Origin: CAWJEL01 sp964647255
GTDB taxonomy: Bacteria; Chloroflexota; Anaerolineae; CG2-30-64-16
Length of the DNA: 64,000 nucleotides
NCBI GenBank assembly: GCA_964647255.1
Contig: CAZYGI010000015.1
Coordinates: forward strand, 4,183-68,182
Direction: 5' to 3'
A program made the position numbers and the translations under genes. Under the pieces are notes generated by a model that saw nothing but the letters and a program-made list of their open reading frames with translations, was not told the origin of the DNA and searched no databases. Positions 43,782-54,342 of this stretch are shown here, in pieces. Within the stretch, counting starts at the first letter, position 1. Each line of letters opens with the position of its first letter.

Positions 43782-45664
43782 GGATTTGTCTCCAGTTTGA
43801 ATCGGGCGTCCAGCCGCGGCAGATCCACCGACCGCAGGCTGATGCTCAGCTCGCTGTTCAACGCCAGGTCGGCTGCGAGGTGCATCTCAGTCTCCAACGC
43901 CAGCGCAGGGATGAGGATCATGCTGCTCCGGCCGCGCTGCTCCACCAGCACCCCCGTGCCGCGCCAGCCCGGGGTGCGTCGGAGGTAGACCAGCTTCCAG
44001 TGCTGATCCGACTGCCGCTCCGCCTGCCGCAGGGCCGGCAGAGCCGCCTCCACTTGGCCGACCCGTTCCAGGATCTGCTGCGCGGTCAGCAGCGGCCGGC
44101 CTGCCAGAAAGGCGCGCAGTTGTTGGTGCACGACCAGGTCGAGATATCGGCGCAGCGGGCTGGTCGCCTGCGCGTAGGCTGGCAGACCGAGGCCGCTGTG
44201 CGCGCCGGGCGCGCCGCGATATTGGCTGCGCTTGAACGTGCGGCGCAGTGCGTACTGGCTGGCGAGGCCTGGCCCCGCGGCCGCCTGCCCCCCGCTCCCC
44301 ACTTTCCGCTCCCCGCTTTCCGGTGCGTCCTGTGTGGCGTAGGGCAGTGGGATGTCGTGCGCTTGCCCGAACAGCGCAGCGGCCTCGCCGGCCAGGATCA
44401 TCGCATTCTCGACGAGCGCCCGGCTGCGGAGGGGCGGGATCGGCGTCACGGTCACTTCTCCGTCGCGCATGCGCACATCGGCCTCGGGCAGCTCGATGCG
44501 CAGCGCGCCGTCCTGCGTGCGGCGGGCCTCGCAGCGCTCCGCCAGCTCGTGGAGGGTGCGGAAGGGCTCCTCGGCCAGCCGTTCGGCCACGGTCTCATAG
44601 GTGAGCCGGTGCACGCGCACCAGGGCCGGCGCGATCTCGATGCCGCCCAACCGGCCTTCTGCGTTGATCTCCAGCCCGAACGAGAGCGCGGGCGAGACCT
44701 CGGCCAGGCCCAGGCCCAGCAGTGGGATCGCGGCGTGCGGCAGCATGGGGGTGACGCCCTCCGGAAGGTAGAGACTGGCGCCGCGGTCGCGCGCGTCCAA
44801 GTCCAGCGGGCTGTCCGGTGCGATGAGCGCGGCGGCATCGGCGATGTGCACCCACAGGCGGCCGGTCGCAGGATCGAAGCTCAGCGCGTCGTCCGGCGTG
44901 TCGGTCCACGCGTCGTCAATCGCGTAAGCGGGCAGACCGGTCAGGTCGAGCCGTTCTTCGCGCCGCAGGGCGGCCGGGAGATCACGCCACTCGTCAGGCA
45001 GCGACAAGGTGGGGGCCGTCAGGTTCACGCCCTGGCGCGCCGGGTACGGATTGACCCGATCGTCCCAGTAGCCGCACTCGAGCAGAAAGGCGTGGGCGTT
45101 CTCGGGGCTCTCTTCGCGGCCGAGCGCCTTCATGACGCGGCTGCGCTCGGTGCGCGCCAGCGCCAGATCTTCGACCTCCCGCAGATAGCGGCTGTCTTCG
45201 CTGCCGACCTTGCCTTCCCTGGCGCGTTCAAGGAAGCCTTCCCAGGCCCGCTTCTCCAGGGCCTCCGCGGCGCGGGCTGCCATCACACGGAGCACCTCAT
45301 CAGGCGTGGCCGCGCTAACGCGATCCGGCGTGCCGCGGAAGTGGACGCCGTCGGCGACCAACTGCCAGGCGGCCCAGGCCGTCGCCGGGGTGAAGCTGCC
45401 GAACGCCAGTTCGGCCACATCGGCGAGGCTGCTTTCCCCGCCGGCCAGGATCTCCCAGGCCGTCTGTGCGTCTCCCCCTTGCGGGGTCAGCTCGGCCAGT
45501 GACTTGCACGGGCCCGGGTGCAGCAGAACAACATCCTTGGGCCGGACTTTGGCGATCTCGCCGCCGATCAGCTCAAGGGTCAGTTTGTCCTCCGCGCGCA
45601 CGACGCGCGCGGCATGGGTGCGATACAGGACGAGGCTATTTTCGCGCGGGATGGATTCGGCCAT
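43778..45664 (-). CDS. RNB-domain exoribonuclease (RNase II/R family)
   Basis: A 628-residue 3'-to-5' exoribonuclease. The RNB catalytic domain starts near residue 250 with AYAIDDAWTDTPDDALSFD (the Asp cluster that binds magnesium), continues with LWVHIADAAALI, ASLYLPEGVTPMLP, and the late PLRRYLDLVVHQQL. The N-terminal region is not a clear cold-shock pair, so it is closer to the RNase II-like group of cyanobacteria and Chloroflexota than to RNase R. The ATG at 45664 is favoured over one 19 codons upstream because homology begins there. An insert GQAAAGPGLAS near residue 490 is lineage-specific. Confidence 0.88.
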   Translation of the reverse strand: MAESIPRENSLVLYRTHAARVVRAEDKLTLELIGGEIAKVRPKDVVLLHPGPCKSLAELTPQGGDAQTAWEILAGGESSLADVAELAFGSFTPATAWAAWQLVADGVHFRGTPDRVSAATPDEVLRVMAARAAEALEKRAWEGFLERAREGKVGSEDSRYLREVEDLALARTERSRVMKALGREESPENAHAFLLECGYWDDRVNPYPARQGVNLTAPTLSLPDEWRDLPAALRREERLDLTGLPAYAIDDAWTDTPDDALSFDPATGRLWVHIADAAALIAPDSPLDLDARDRGASLYLPEGVTPMLPHAAIPLLGLGLAEVSPALSFGLEINAEGRLGGIEIAPALVRVHRLTYETVAERLAEEPFRTLHELAERCEARRTQDGALRIELPEADVRMRDGEVTVTPIPPLRSRALVENAMILAGEAAALFGQAHDIPLPYATQDAPESGERKVGSGGQAAAGPGLASQYALRRTFKRSQYRGAPGAHSGLGLPAYAQATSPLRRYLDLVVHQQLRAFLAGRPLLTAQQILERVGQVEAALPALRQAERQSDQHWKLVYLRRTPGWRGTGVLVEQRGRSSMILIPALALETEMHLAADLALNSELSISLRSVDLPRLDARFKLETNP

Positions 45665-45798
45665 TCGATCACTCGGACGTGTGATGGGCGCCAGTTTATC
45701 ACAGGCGACGGGTGAGGGCATAATGGCGCTAACCCCGCAAAAGGTGTATACTCTCGTTGCATGAGCAGCAGCGAATAATCGTCTCAGGAGGCGATCCT

Positions 45799-47739
<1,941 letters not shown>

Positions 47740-48849
47740 ATGGCTGGTCGAAATGATGCGGCGGTCGGCGGCCCCGCCGAGGTCGCCGCGGCTGCAGCCG
47801 GCATCCTGGCCGTGGATGATGTGACCGATGGTGTGCCGCCGGCCGACTCTGTCCGGTTGCGCGGGCGCCTGCTGCTGCCGCCCGCCGAGGCGTATGAATT
47901 GCTTGCGGAACGGCTGCGCGGCCTGGGGCGGACGCCTCTGCTGCGCCAGAACGCGTCCGGCCCCGGCGAAGAGGTGATCGCACTGCCGATGACGTTTGCC
48001 CCGCCCGCTGCGCGCGCCGGGCTTGCCATCGCCCTCTTTGCCGCCACGCTGGTGTCGTGTCTCTTTGTCGGCGCACAAATGGTCGGGGGGCTGGTCGCGG
48101 TGAACTGGCATCTGCTGGATGGGTTGCCCTTTGCAGGCAGCCTGCTGGCGATCCTGGTGGCGCACGAATTCGGCCATTACCTGACCGCCCGCCGGCTCGG
48201 CTCGCCCAGCAGCTTGCCTTACTTCCTCCCGCTGCCGGTCCCGCCGTTCGGCACGCTGGGCGCGTTCATTACCATGACCATGCCGCCCCGTAACCGGCGG
48301 CATCTGCTGCTGATCGGCGCGGCTGGGCCGTTGGCCGGGCTGGTGGTGGCGCTGCCCGTGCTGTTCCTGGGCCTCAGGCTCAGCCATGTCCAGCCGCTGC
48401 CGGCCGGCGGCTATCAGATGGAGGGGAATTCGCTGCTCTATGCGGCGGCGAAGATCCTGACCTTCGGGCGTTTCCTGCCCTACGGTGGCATAGATGTCTA
48501 CATCCATCCGGTTGCATTTGCCGGCTGGGACGGGCTGCTTGTGCCCGCGCTGAACCTGATCCCCGCGGGACAACTGGACGGCGGCCACATCGCCTATGCG
48601 CTGCTTGGCCCAAAACGCGCCCGGGTGCTGACCTGGGGTGTGGTCGCGGCGCTGGCCGGTTTGGTCTTCCTGTGGCCGGGGTGGGGGCTGTGGCTGGTCT
48701 TGGTTCTGATCTTTGGCCGTATGCAAGACATGCCGCTGGATGACCTGACGCAGCTCACCCCGCGCCAGAAAACCCTGGCGGTGCTGATGTTGGTGCTGTT
48801 TGTCCTGGTCTTTGTGCCGGTGCCGTTGAAGGATATTCCGATCAGGTAG
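47740..48849 (+). CDS. M50 site-2-type intramembrane metalloprotease
   Basis: A 369-residue multi-pass membrane protein. The zinc motif HEFGH is near residue 142 (LVAHEFGHYLTARRLG) and the third ligand motif is LIPAGQLDGGHIAYA. About seven hydrophobic segments are present. The class resembles the EGY1/S2P-like proteases of cyanobacteria and chloroplasts (PPRNRRHLLLIGAAGPLAGL), with a soluble N-terminal domain of about 85 residues. It should cut membrane-bound regulators inside the membrane. The ATG directly follows the ftsH stop, so both proteases are probably made together. The substrate is unknown. Confidence 0.92.
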   Translation: MAGRNDAAVGGPAEVAAAAAGILAVDDVTDGVPPADSVRLRGRLLLPPAEAYELLAERLRGLGRTPLLRQNASGPGEEVIALPMTFAPPAARAGLAIALFAATLVSCLFVGAQMVGGLVAVNWHLLDGLPFAGSLLAILVAHEFGHYLTARRLGSPSSLPYFLPLPVPPFGTLGAFITMTMPPRNRRHLLLIGAAGPLAGLVVALPVLFLGLRLSHVQPLPAGGYQMEGNSLLYAAAKILTFGRFLPYGGIDVYIHPVAFAGWDGLLVPALNLIPAGQLDGGHIAYALLGPKRARVLTWGVVAALAGLVFLWPGWGLWLVLVLIFGRMQDMPLDDLTQLTPRQKTLAVLMLVLFVLVFVPVPLKDIPIR

Positions 48850-48960
48850 ACCGCGGGGTGCGGTCCAGGAGCAGGGGAGAGGCCGAGCGTGTGAGCGTTC
48901 ACATCAGCAAGGCCGGCGCTGTCATTGCCATGCGGCGAGGCGCGGTTGGCAGACCTGCGC

Positions 48961-49260
48961 TCAGGTGATGACGACGGAGTTGTCCGTGCCGTACTTGTTC
49001 GATAGGTACTTGTCGGCGTGCCAGTCGTTATGCCAGTCGCGGCCGTTGATCAGGTAGCGGAATTGAAACTCACGGCCCTTCGGGAGCACCAGGGAGACGC
49101 GCCAGTTCCCGGACGCGCGCGACTGCTGCATCTCATCTTTGGTTGTATCCCAATTATTGAAATCCCCGACCAGATTCACGCGTTCGGCCCAGGTGCTGGA
49201 TGGCAGCTCGAAGGTCACGCGCACATGCTCACCGTCGGGCAGCGGATCCTTATAAATCAT
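48961..49260 (-). CDS. Small CBM48 glycogen-binding protein
   Basis: A 99-residue protein consisting of one CBM48/isoamylase-N-like domain: VRVTFELPSSTWAERVNLVGDFNNWD, then RVSLVLPKGREFQFRYLINGRDWHND, the AMPK-beta-type glycogen-binding pattern. It has no attached catalytic domain, so it may target a partner to glycogen or act as a regulator. AGGAG lies nine bases before the ATG at 49260. An extended -10 promoter (49310-49318) lies just upstream, divergent from ffh. The 111 bp between its end and the protease gene hold nothing recognisable. Confidence 0.85.
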   Translation of the reverse strand: MIYKDPLPDGEHVRVTFELPSSTWAERVNLVGDFNNWDTTKDEMQQSRASGNWRVSLVLPKGREFQFRYLINGRDWHNDWHADKYLSNKYGTDNSVVIT

Positions 49261-49309
49261 TGTGCTTGTCTCCTCGCAGAGCAGATTTGAGGCGGCCAAC
49301 CACAAGCGG

Positions 49310-49318
49310 ATTATAGCA
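49310..49318 (-). promoter_or_regulatory. Extended -10 promoter for the CBM48 gene
   Basis: TGCTATAAT on the minus strand (TG at 49318-49317, TATAAT 49315-49310); no good -35 box, as allowed for extended -10 promoters. Confidence 0.55.
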
Positions 49319-49323
49319 CGGAC

Positions 49324-49352
49324 TTGACGAAAAGTGCAATCCCCCGTAGAAT
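49324..49352 (+). promoter_or_regulatory. Promoter for ffh operon
   Basis: TTGACG (49324-49329), 17-base spacer, TAGAAT (49347-49352). It lies next to the divergent CBM48 promoter. Confidence 0.65.
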
Positions 49353-49422
49353 CGGCGCACTTGGGCAAAGACCATTGGCCCTTATGCATTGACGATCGTC
49401 CATTGTCCGTCGTTTTACTGCC

Positions 49423-50754
49423 ATGTTTGAGAACCTGCAGACCAAACTGAACGCCGTTTTCGACAAGCTCGCGTCCCGCGGTCGCCTGACCGAACAGGAC
49501 GTGGATGTCGCGCTGCGCGAGGTGCGCCTGGCGCTGCTCGAAGCGGACGTGAACTTCAAGGTGGTCAAACAGTTGGTGGCCCGCGTCCGGGAGCGCGCCA
49601 TCGGCGCCGAGGTGATGAAGAGCCTTACGCCGGCCCAGCAGGTCGTGAAGATCGTTCACGAGGAGCTGCTGGCGACTCTGGGTGAGCCGTCGAAGCTTGA
49701 CCTTTCGGGCCCTGCACCGCATGTGGTGATGTTGGTTGGCCTGCAAGGGTCTGGCAATACCACGACCGCGGCCAAGCTGGCGCTCTCTGTGCGCACGAGC
49801 GGCCGCCGCAGCCTCATGGTTGCCGCCGACACCTATCGCCCGGCCGCCGTGACCCAGCTGGAAGTGCTCGGCAAGCAGTTGGACATCGCGGTGCACAGCG
49901 AAGGCACCACGGTTACGCCGCCGGAGATCGTCCGCCATGCGGTGCAGCGCGGCCGCGAGGGCGCCTACGACGTTGTCATTTTGGACACCGCGGGCCGGCT
50001 CCAGATCAGCGAAGAGATGATGGGGGAGCTGGAGCAGATCAAAGCCATTGCTAAGCCCCAGGAGATCTTGCTGGTGGCAGATGCGATGACTGGCCAGGAG
50101 GCGGTGAACGTTGCTAAGGGCTTCCATGAGCGGGTGGCCGTCACCGGGCTGATTCTCACCAAGGTGGACGGCGACGCCCGCGGCGGCGCGGCAATCTCCA
50201 TGCGCGAGGTCACCGGCGTCCCGATCAAGTATCTCTGCGTCGGCGAGAAGACCGACGCCATCGAGCCGTTCCACCCCGACCGTCTGGCCTCCCGCATCCT
50301 GGGCATGGGCGATATGCTCAGCCTCATCGAGAAGGCCGGCGAGAATGTGGATCAGGTCGAGGCCGCGAAGATGGGCAAGCGGCTGGTTAAGGGCGAGTTC
50401 GACCTGGAGGATTTCCTGAAGCAGCTTCAGCAGCTCAAGAAGATGGGGCCGTTGACGTCGCTGCTCGAGATGATCCCCGGCATGAACAAGCTGACCCAGG
50501 AGCTTTCGCCGGATGTCACCGACAAACAGATGCGCCGCATCGAGGCGATTATCAACTCGATGACGGTCGAGGAGCGCCGCGATCCCAAGCTGCTGAATGG
50601 CAGCCGCAAACGTCGTATCTCGCGCGGTTCCGGCGTGCCGGTGATGGAGATCAACGACCTGCTGAATGAGTTCCGCCAGATGCAGCGCATGATGAAGCAG
50701 ATGAGCTCCGGCGATCGGGGCCTGCGCGGCGCCCTGGGCGGCCTATTCCGTTGA
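49423..50754 (+). CDS. ffh: Signal recognition particle GTPase Ffh with altered P-loop
   Basis: Ffh (443 residues) binds signal sequences and, with FtsY, docks ribosomes to the membrane by a GTPase cycle. The N and G domains (DVDVALREVRLALLEADVN, DTAGRLQ, TKVDGDARGGAA) and the methionine-rich M domain (GSRKRRISRGSGVPVMEINDLLNEFRQMQRMMKQM) are all in place. The P-loop reads GLQGSGNTTTAAKL: the lysine that is nearly invariant in GTPases is Asn (codon AAT, 49756-49758, residue 112). One base change from AAG/AAA gives this. Either sequencing/assembly error or a real variant; if real, GTP binding should be strongly affected. Confidence 0.95.
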   Translation: MFENLQTKLNAVFDKLASRGRLTEQDVDVALREVRLALLEADVNFKVVKQLVARVRERAIGAEVMKSLTPAQQVVKIVHEELLATLGEPSKLDLSGPAPHVVMLVGLQGSGNTTTAAKLALSVRTSGRRSLMVAADTYRPAAVTQLEVLGKQLDIAVHSEGTTVTPPEIVRHAVQRGREGAYDVVILDTAGRLQISEEMMGELEQIKAIAKPQEILLVADAMTGQEAVNVAKGFHERVAVTGLILTKVDGDARGGAAISMREVTGVPIKYLCVGEKTDAIEPFHPDRLASRILGMGDMLSLIEKAGENVDQVEAAKMGKRLVKGEFDLEDFLKQLQQLKKMGPLTSLLEMIPGMNKLTQELSPDVTDKQMRRIEAIINSMTVEERRDPKLLNGSRKRRISRGSGVPVMEINDLLNEFRQMQRMMKQMSSGDRGLRGALGGLFR

Positions 50755-50829
50755 TAACCCTGCCGGACCTCCGGTGGGTTTACAAGCATTCGGGACCCTC
50801 AGCGTCCCATACATCAAAGGAGACACAGA

Positions 50830-51078
50830 ATGGTACGTATTCGTCTGCGCCGGCAAGGCGCGATTCGGCAGCCGACTTACCGGGTGGTGGTGGCCGACCA
50901 ACACGTGGCGCGCGATGGCCGGATCATCGAGAACATCGGCTTTTACAACCCGCGCACCGAACCGGAGACCATCCAGATTGACGCTGCGCGTGCGAGCTAC
51001 TGGCTCGGGCAGGGCGCCCAGCCCAGTGAAACTGTTGCCCGGCTGCTGAAGGCATCCGGCATCGCGAAGGCAGCGTGA
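50830..51078 (+). CDS. rpsP: 30S ribosomal protein S16
   Basis: An 82-residue S16 protein (VRIRLRRQGAIRQPTYRVVVAD, ENIGFYNPRTEP, YWLGQGAQPSETVARLL), of usual length. It is needed for 30S assembly. AAAGGAG lies seven bases before the ATG. It sits between ffh and khpA, the common ffh-rpsP-khpA-rimM order. A small GGGAC/GTCCC hairpin lies in the 75-bp space after ffh. Confidence 0.97.
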   Translation: MVRIRLRRQGAIRQPTYRVVVADQHVARDGRIIENIGFYNPRTEPETIQIDAARASYWLGQGAQPSETVARLLKASGIAKAA

Positions 51079-51115
51079 TCCGCTGCGTCCCGCGTTGGGA
51101 AAGCGGAGGCTGACC

Positions 51116-51343
51116 GTGAAAGAAAAAGAACTGATCGAGTACGTCACCCGGCTGCTGGTGGATCAGCCGGATAAGGTCACCGTCAAGGAGACGCACGGCG
51201 CCAATGTCACCGTGCTGGAACTCCACGTGGACCGCGAGGACATGGGACGCGTGATCGGCAAGGATGGCCGCGTGGCGAACGCGCTGCGGACGCTGCTCCG
51301 GGTCGTCTCACAAGAACGTCGGGTGGTGTTGGAGATCGTGTAG
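51116..51343 (+). CDS. khpA: KH-domain RNA-binding protein KhpA
   Basis: A 75-residue single KH domain with the nucleic-acid loop MGRVIGKDGRVANALRTLL. KhpA, usually with KhpB, binds RNAs and affects cell division and sRNAs in Gram-positive bacteria. The GTG at 51116 with GGAGG just upstream is the start; the frame is open seven codons earlier. Length and position between rpsP and rimM match the family. Confidence 0.93.
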   Translation: MKEKELIEYVTRLLVDQPDKVTVKETHGANVTVLELHVDREDMGRVIGKDGRVANALRTLLRVVSQERRVVLEIV

Positions 51344-51366
51344 TCACTGACGTCTCCGACGCCGAT

Positions 51367-51440
51367 CACCGGGCGGAACGTTTCCGCCCGGTGCGCAAAT
51401 GAGAGCCCGTTTTCGACTCCCGGAAACGGGCTTCTGTTTT
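51367..51440 (+). terminator. Two tandem hairpins, the second an intrinsic terminator
   Basis: First hairpin: perfect 12-bp stem CACCGGGCGGAA / TTCCGCCCGGTG with a 3-base loop (51367-51393). Second: AGCCCGTTT (51404-51412) with AAACGGGCT (51424-51432) followed by TCTGTTTT (51433-51440). It lies between khpA and rimM, so rimM may be partly uncoupled from the ribosomal genes. Confidence 0.75.
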
Positions 51441-51466
51441 ATCCGCTTCAGAAAAGGAATGTAGCC

Positions 51467-52015
51467 ATGCCAACCGCCCCGAAAATGCCCCCCAGCTTCC
51501 TTGCCATCGGCCGCATCACCTCGCCGCACGGCATCCGCGGCGAGGTGAAGGTCGAGATCATGACCGATTTCCCGGACCGCTTCAAGCCCGGCGCGCGCGC
51601 CTACTTGGGCGCAGGCACGGACGACCCGGAGGCCCGGCCGGTGGTCATCCTGTCGTCTCGGCAGCACAAGGAGATGATGCTGGTGAGGCTCGACGTGACC
51701 CCGGATCGCAACGCTGCGGAACTGCTGCGCGAGCGATACCTGCTGATTCCTGAGGCCGACGCGATGCAGTTGGGCGAACACGAGAACTACCTTCACGATT
51801 TGATCGGCCTGAAGGTCGAGACCGGGGACGGTGAGTCGCTCGGTGAGCTATGCGAAGTTCTCTTCACCAAGGCCAACGATGTCTACGTCGTTCGGGGGGA
51901 GCAGGGTGAGCTGCTGCTGCCCGCCTTGCGCGATGTGGTGCTGCGCGTTGATCTGGCCGCGCGTACGATGATCGTGGCCGTGCCCGCCGGTTTGCGCGGC
52001 GACCCGTCCCTGTGA
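51467..52015 (+). CDS. rimM: 16S rRNA maturation factor RimM
   Basis: RimM (182 residues) helps assemble the 30S head around S19. The N-terminal domain has the family motif IGRITSPHGIRGEVKVE and the C-terminal PRC-barrel ends NDVYVVRGEQGELLLPALRDVVLRVDL. AAAGG lies upstream of the ATG. It follows a terminator and precedes dprA by 105 bp; trmD and rplS, which often follow, are not here. Confidence 0.95.
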   Translation: MPTAPKMPPSFLAIGRITSPHGIRGEVKVEIMTDFPDRFKPGARAYLGAGTDDPEARPVVILSSRQHKEMMLVRLDVTPDRNAAELLRERYLLIPEADAMQLGEHENYLHDLIGLKVETGDGESLGELCEVLFTKANDVYVVRGEQGELLLPALRDVVLRVDLAARTMIVAVPAGLRGDPSL

Positions 52016-52051
52016 TCATTTCTTCCGTTTTCGGGCGACTGCGCATTTTCC

Positions 52052-52080
52052 TTGACAAATCATAGGCCATCGAGTATGCT
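52052..52080 (+). promoter_or_regulatory. Promoter for the dprA operon
   Basis: A perfect TTGACA (52052-52057), 17-base spacer, TATGCT (52075-52080). Transcription should start near 52087, about 35 bases before dprA. Confidence 0.7.
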
Positions 52081-52120
52081 CTCGCCGGGTGAGAGCACCT
52101 CTTTTGCGTCAAGGTGACGG

Positions 52121-53239
52121 ATGGATCCGCTGGCCTTTTGGATCGGTTTCAACAAGGTTCGTGGCATCGGCCCCGCTCGGTTGCGCGCCCTGCTGGATGC
52201 CTTCGGCACGATTGAGGCGGCCTGGAGTGCGCCCGCAGATGCCTTGCGGGAGACCGGCCTTGATCGGCGCTCCCTCGCCAATCTGCTTGACGTCCGCGCC
52301 AGCCTGGATCTGGCGGCTGAGCTTGCTCTGCTTGAAGCAAAGCATGTGGACGTCCTGACCTGGGAGGATCCGCGCTACCCTGAGCGCCTCCGGGCGATCT
52401 ATGATCCGCCGCCGGTCCTCTACGTGCGCGGTGAGTTGCGCGCCGTGGACGATTGGGCGGTGGGCATGGTCGGCACCCGCCATGCGTCCACCTACGGCAA
52501 GGAGGCCGCGCGGCTGCTGGCAGCCGATCTGGCGCGTGCCGGGGTCACGATCATCAGCGGGTTGGCGCGCGGCATTGACACCCAGGCCCACCGGGCGGCG
52601 CTGGAGGCCGGCGGCCGCACGATCGCGGTGCTGGGGTCGGGGGTGGATATCATCTACCCCTGGGAAAACTTGAACTTGGCGCAGGAGATTATCGAGCACG
52701 GCGCGCTCATCAGCGAGTATGCGCTGGGCGTCCAACCCGAGGCCAACAACTTCCCGCCGCGCAACCGCATCATCAGTGGGCTCAGCCGGGGCATCATCGT
52801 CGTGGAGGCGGGCGAGCAGAGCGGCGCGCTGATCACGGCTGACTTCGCCGCCGACCAGGGCCGCGATGTCTTTGCCGTGCCGGGCAGCATCTTTCAGCGC
52901 GGCAGCGTGGGCACCAACAAGCTGATCCGGGATGGGGCGCAGCCGGTCACCTCGGCAAACGACGTACTGGAGGCGTTGAACCTGACCGCGGTGCCGCAGC
53001 AGGCCGAAGCGCAGATGCTTTTCCCGACTGATGCTACGGAGGCGCTCCTGTTGGAGCAGTTGGCCGATGATCCCGCGCACGTGGACGAGGTCAGTCGCGC
53101 CACCGGGCTGCCCATTGAAACGGTGACGGGCACCTTTGCCTTGATGGAGCTCAAGGGCCTGGTGCGCCATGCCGGCGGCATGACCTATGTGCGGGCGCGC
53201 GAGCGGGGGCCTGAGTACCAGGTGACACCCGAACAGTAG
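52121..53239 (+). CDS. dprA: DNA-processing protein DprA
   Basis: DprA (372 residues) loads RecA on incoming single-stranded DNA during natural transformation. A helix-hairpin-helix-like N-terminus (FNKVRGIGPARLRALLDAFG), the Rossmann-like core (VGMVGTRHASTYGKEAARLLA, SGLARGIDTQAHRAALEAGG, AVLGSGVDIIYP, FPPRNRIISGLSRGIIVVEAGEQSGALITA) and a C-terminal winged helix (about 300-365) are all present. It heads a compact operon with manC, topA, xerC and pepP, with gaps of 13-21 bp. Confidence 0.95.
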   Translation: MDPLAFWIGFNKVRGIGPARLRALLDAFGTIEAAWSAPADALRETGLDRRSLANLLDVRASLDLAAELALLEAKHVDVLTWEDPRYPERLRAIYDPPPVLYVRGELRAVDDWAVGMVGTRHASTYGKEAARLLAADLARAGVTIISGLARGIDTQAHRAALEAGGRTIAVLGSGVDIIYPWENLNLAQEIIEHGALISEYALGVQPEANNFPPRNRIISGLSRGIIVVEAGEQSGALITADFAADQGRDVFAVPGSIFQRGSVGTNKLIRDGAQPVTSANDVLEALNLTAVPQQAEAQMLFPTDATEALLLEQLADDPAHVDEVSRATGLPIETVTGTFALMELKGLVRHAGGMTYVRARERGPEYQVTPEQ

Positions 53240-53252
53240 CGGAGGATGCTGA

Positions 53253-54323
53253 ATGCTGTACGCAGTGATTATGGCCGGCGGCTCCGGCACGCGGCTGTGG
53301 CCGCTGAGCCGCAAACGCACGCCTAAACAAGCGCTGAGGCTGATCGGCGAGCGCACCATGTTCCAGCATGCGGTGGATCGCTTAGCGCCGCTGTTCACGC
53401 CCGACCGCATCTTCGTGGTGACGAATGCGCAGATGGCCGCAGCGCTGCGGCCGCAGACGCCTGAGCTCCCCGCGGAGAACTTCATCCTGGAGCCCGCGCC
53501 GCGCGACTCGGCGCCGGCCGCCGGGTTGGCGGCCATGGTTTTGCTCCAGCGTGATCCCGATGCGACGATGGTCATTCTGACGGCGGATCACTACATCAGC
53601 GACACCGAGCAGTTTCGGCAGGTGCTGTCCGCGGCCGAACTGGTGGCGGGCGACGGCGCCATCGTCACGCTGGGCATTACGCCGACGTATCCCTCGACCG
53701 GGTTCGGCTATATCCGTCTCGGTGAGGGCCAGCACATCGTGGATGGGTTCCGGGTGTATCGGTCCGGCGGTTTCAAGGAGAAACCTGATTTCGCCGCCGC
53801 GCAGCGCTTTCTGGAAGATGGGCATTATGCCTGGAACAGCGGCATGTTTATCTGGCGGGCCGACCGACTGCTGGCCGAGTTCAGCGCCCAGATGCCTGAA
53901 TCGCACGCGGCGCTGGTGCGGATCGGCGCCGCGCTGGGGACGCCTGCGGCCGCTGCGGTCCTGGCCGAGGCGTGGCCGGAGATGCGCAAGGTCTCCATTG
54001 ACTTCGGCATCATGGAGCATGCGGAACGGGTCTCCGTGATCCCGGTGGACATCGGTTGGAGCGATATCGGGAGCTGGGGCGCGCTGCTCGATGTGCTGCC
54101 CGGCGACACGGCCGGCAACGTCACCGAAGCCTCGGCCGTCATGGTGGACACCCAGGGGTGTTATGTGCGCGGTGGCGGCCGTCTGATCGCAACGATCGGC
54201 CTGCGCGATATGGTCATCGTGGATACCCCCGATGCCTTGTTGGTTTGCCCGCGCGCTCGCGCGGAGGACATGAAGGAGTTGGTGAACCGTCTCGCGGCTG
54301 AAGGCAAAGTCGAGTATCTGTGA
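53253..54323 (+). CDS. manC: Mannose-1-phosphate guanylyltransferase
   Basis: A 356-residue nucleotidyltransferase that makes GDP-mannose from mannose 1-phosphate and GTP for polysaccharides and glycans. The signature MAGGSGTRLWPLSRKRTPKQ, the metal-binding motif ADHYI and FKEKPDFAAAQRFL and WNSGMFIWRAD are present. It has only the transferase part, without the C-terminal isomerase (cupin) domain found in longer ManC/AlgA proteins. GGAG lies nine bases before the ATG. It lies between dprA and topA, so it is probably cotranscribed with DNA genes. Confidence 0.93.
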   Translation: MLYAVIMAGGSGTRLWPLSRKRTPKQALRLIGERTMFQHAVDRLAPLFTPDRIFVVTNAQMAAALRPQTPELPAENFILEPAPRDSAPAAGLAAMVLLQRDPDATMVILTADHYISDTEQFRQVLSAAELVAGDGAIVTLGITPTYPSTGFGYIRLGEGQHIVDGFRVYRSGGFKEKPDFAAAQRFLEDGHYAWNSGMFIWRADRLLAEFSAQMPESHAALVRIGAALGTPAAAAVLAEAWPEMRKVSIDFGIMEHAERVSVIPVDIGWSDIGSWGALLDVLPGDTAGNVTEASAVMVDTQGCYVRGGGRLIATIGLRDMVIVDTPDALLVCPRARAEDMKELVNRLAAEGKVEYL

Positions 54324-54342
54324 TCGGATCACCAAAGGTCGT

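Noticed and set aside
48961..50274. 437-codon minus-strand frame that fuses the CBM48 protein to upstream sequence
   Set aside because: The upstream part is antisense to ffh; the ribosome site and CBM48 domain place the start at 49260.
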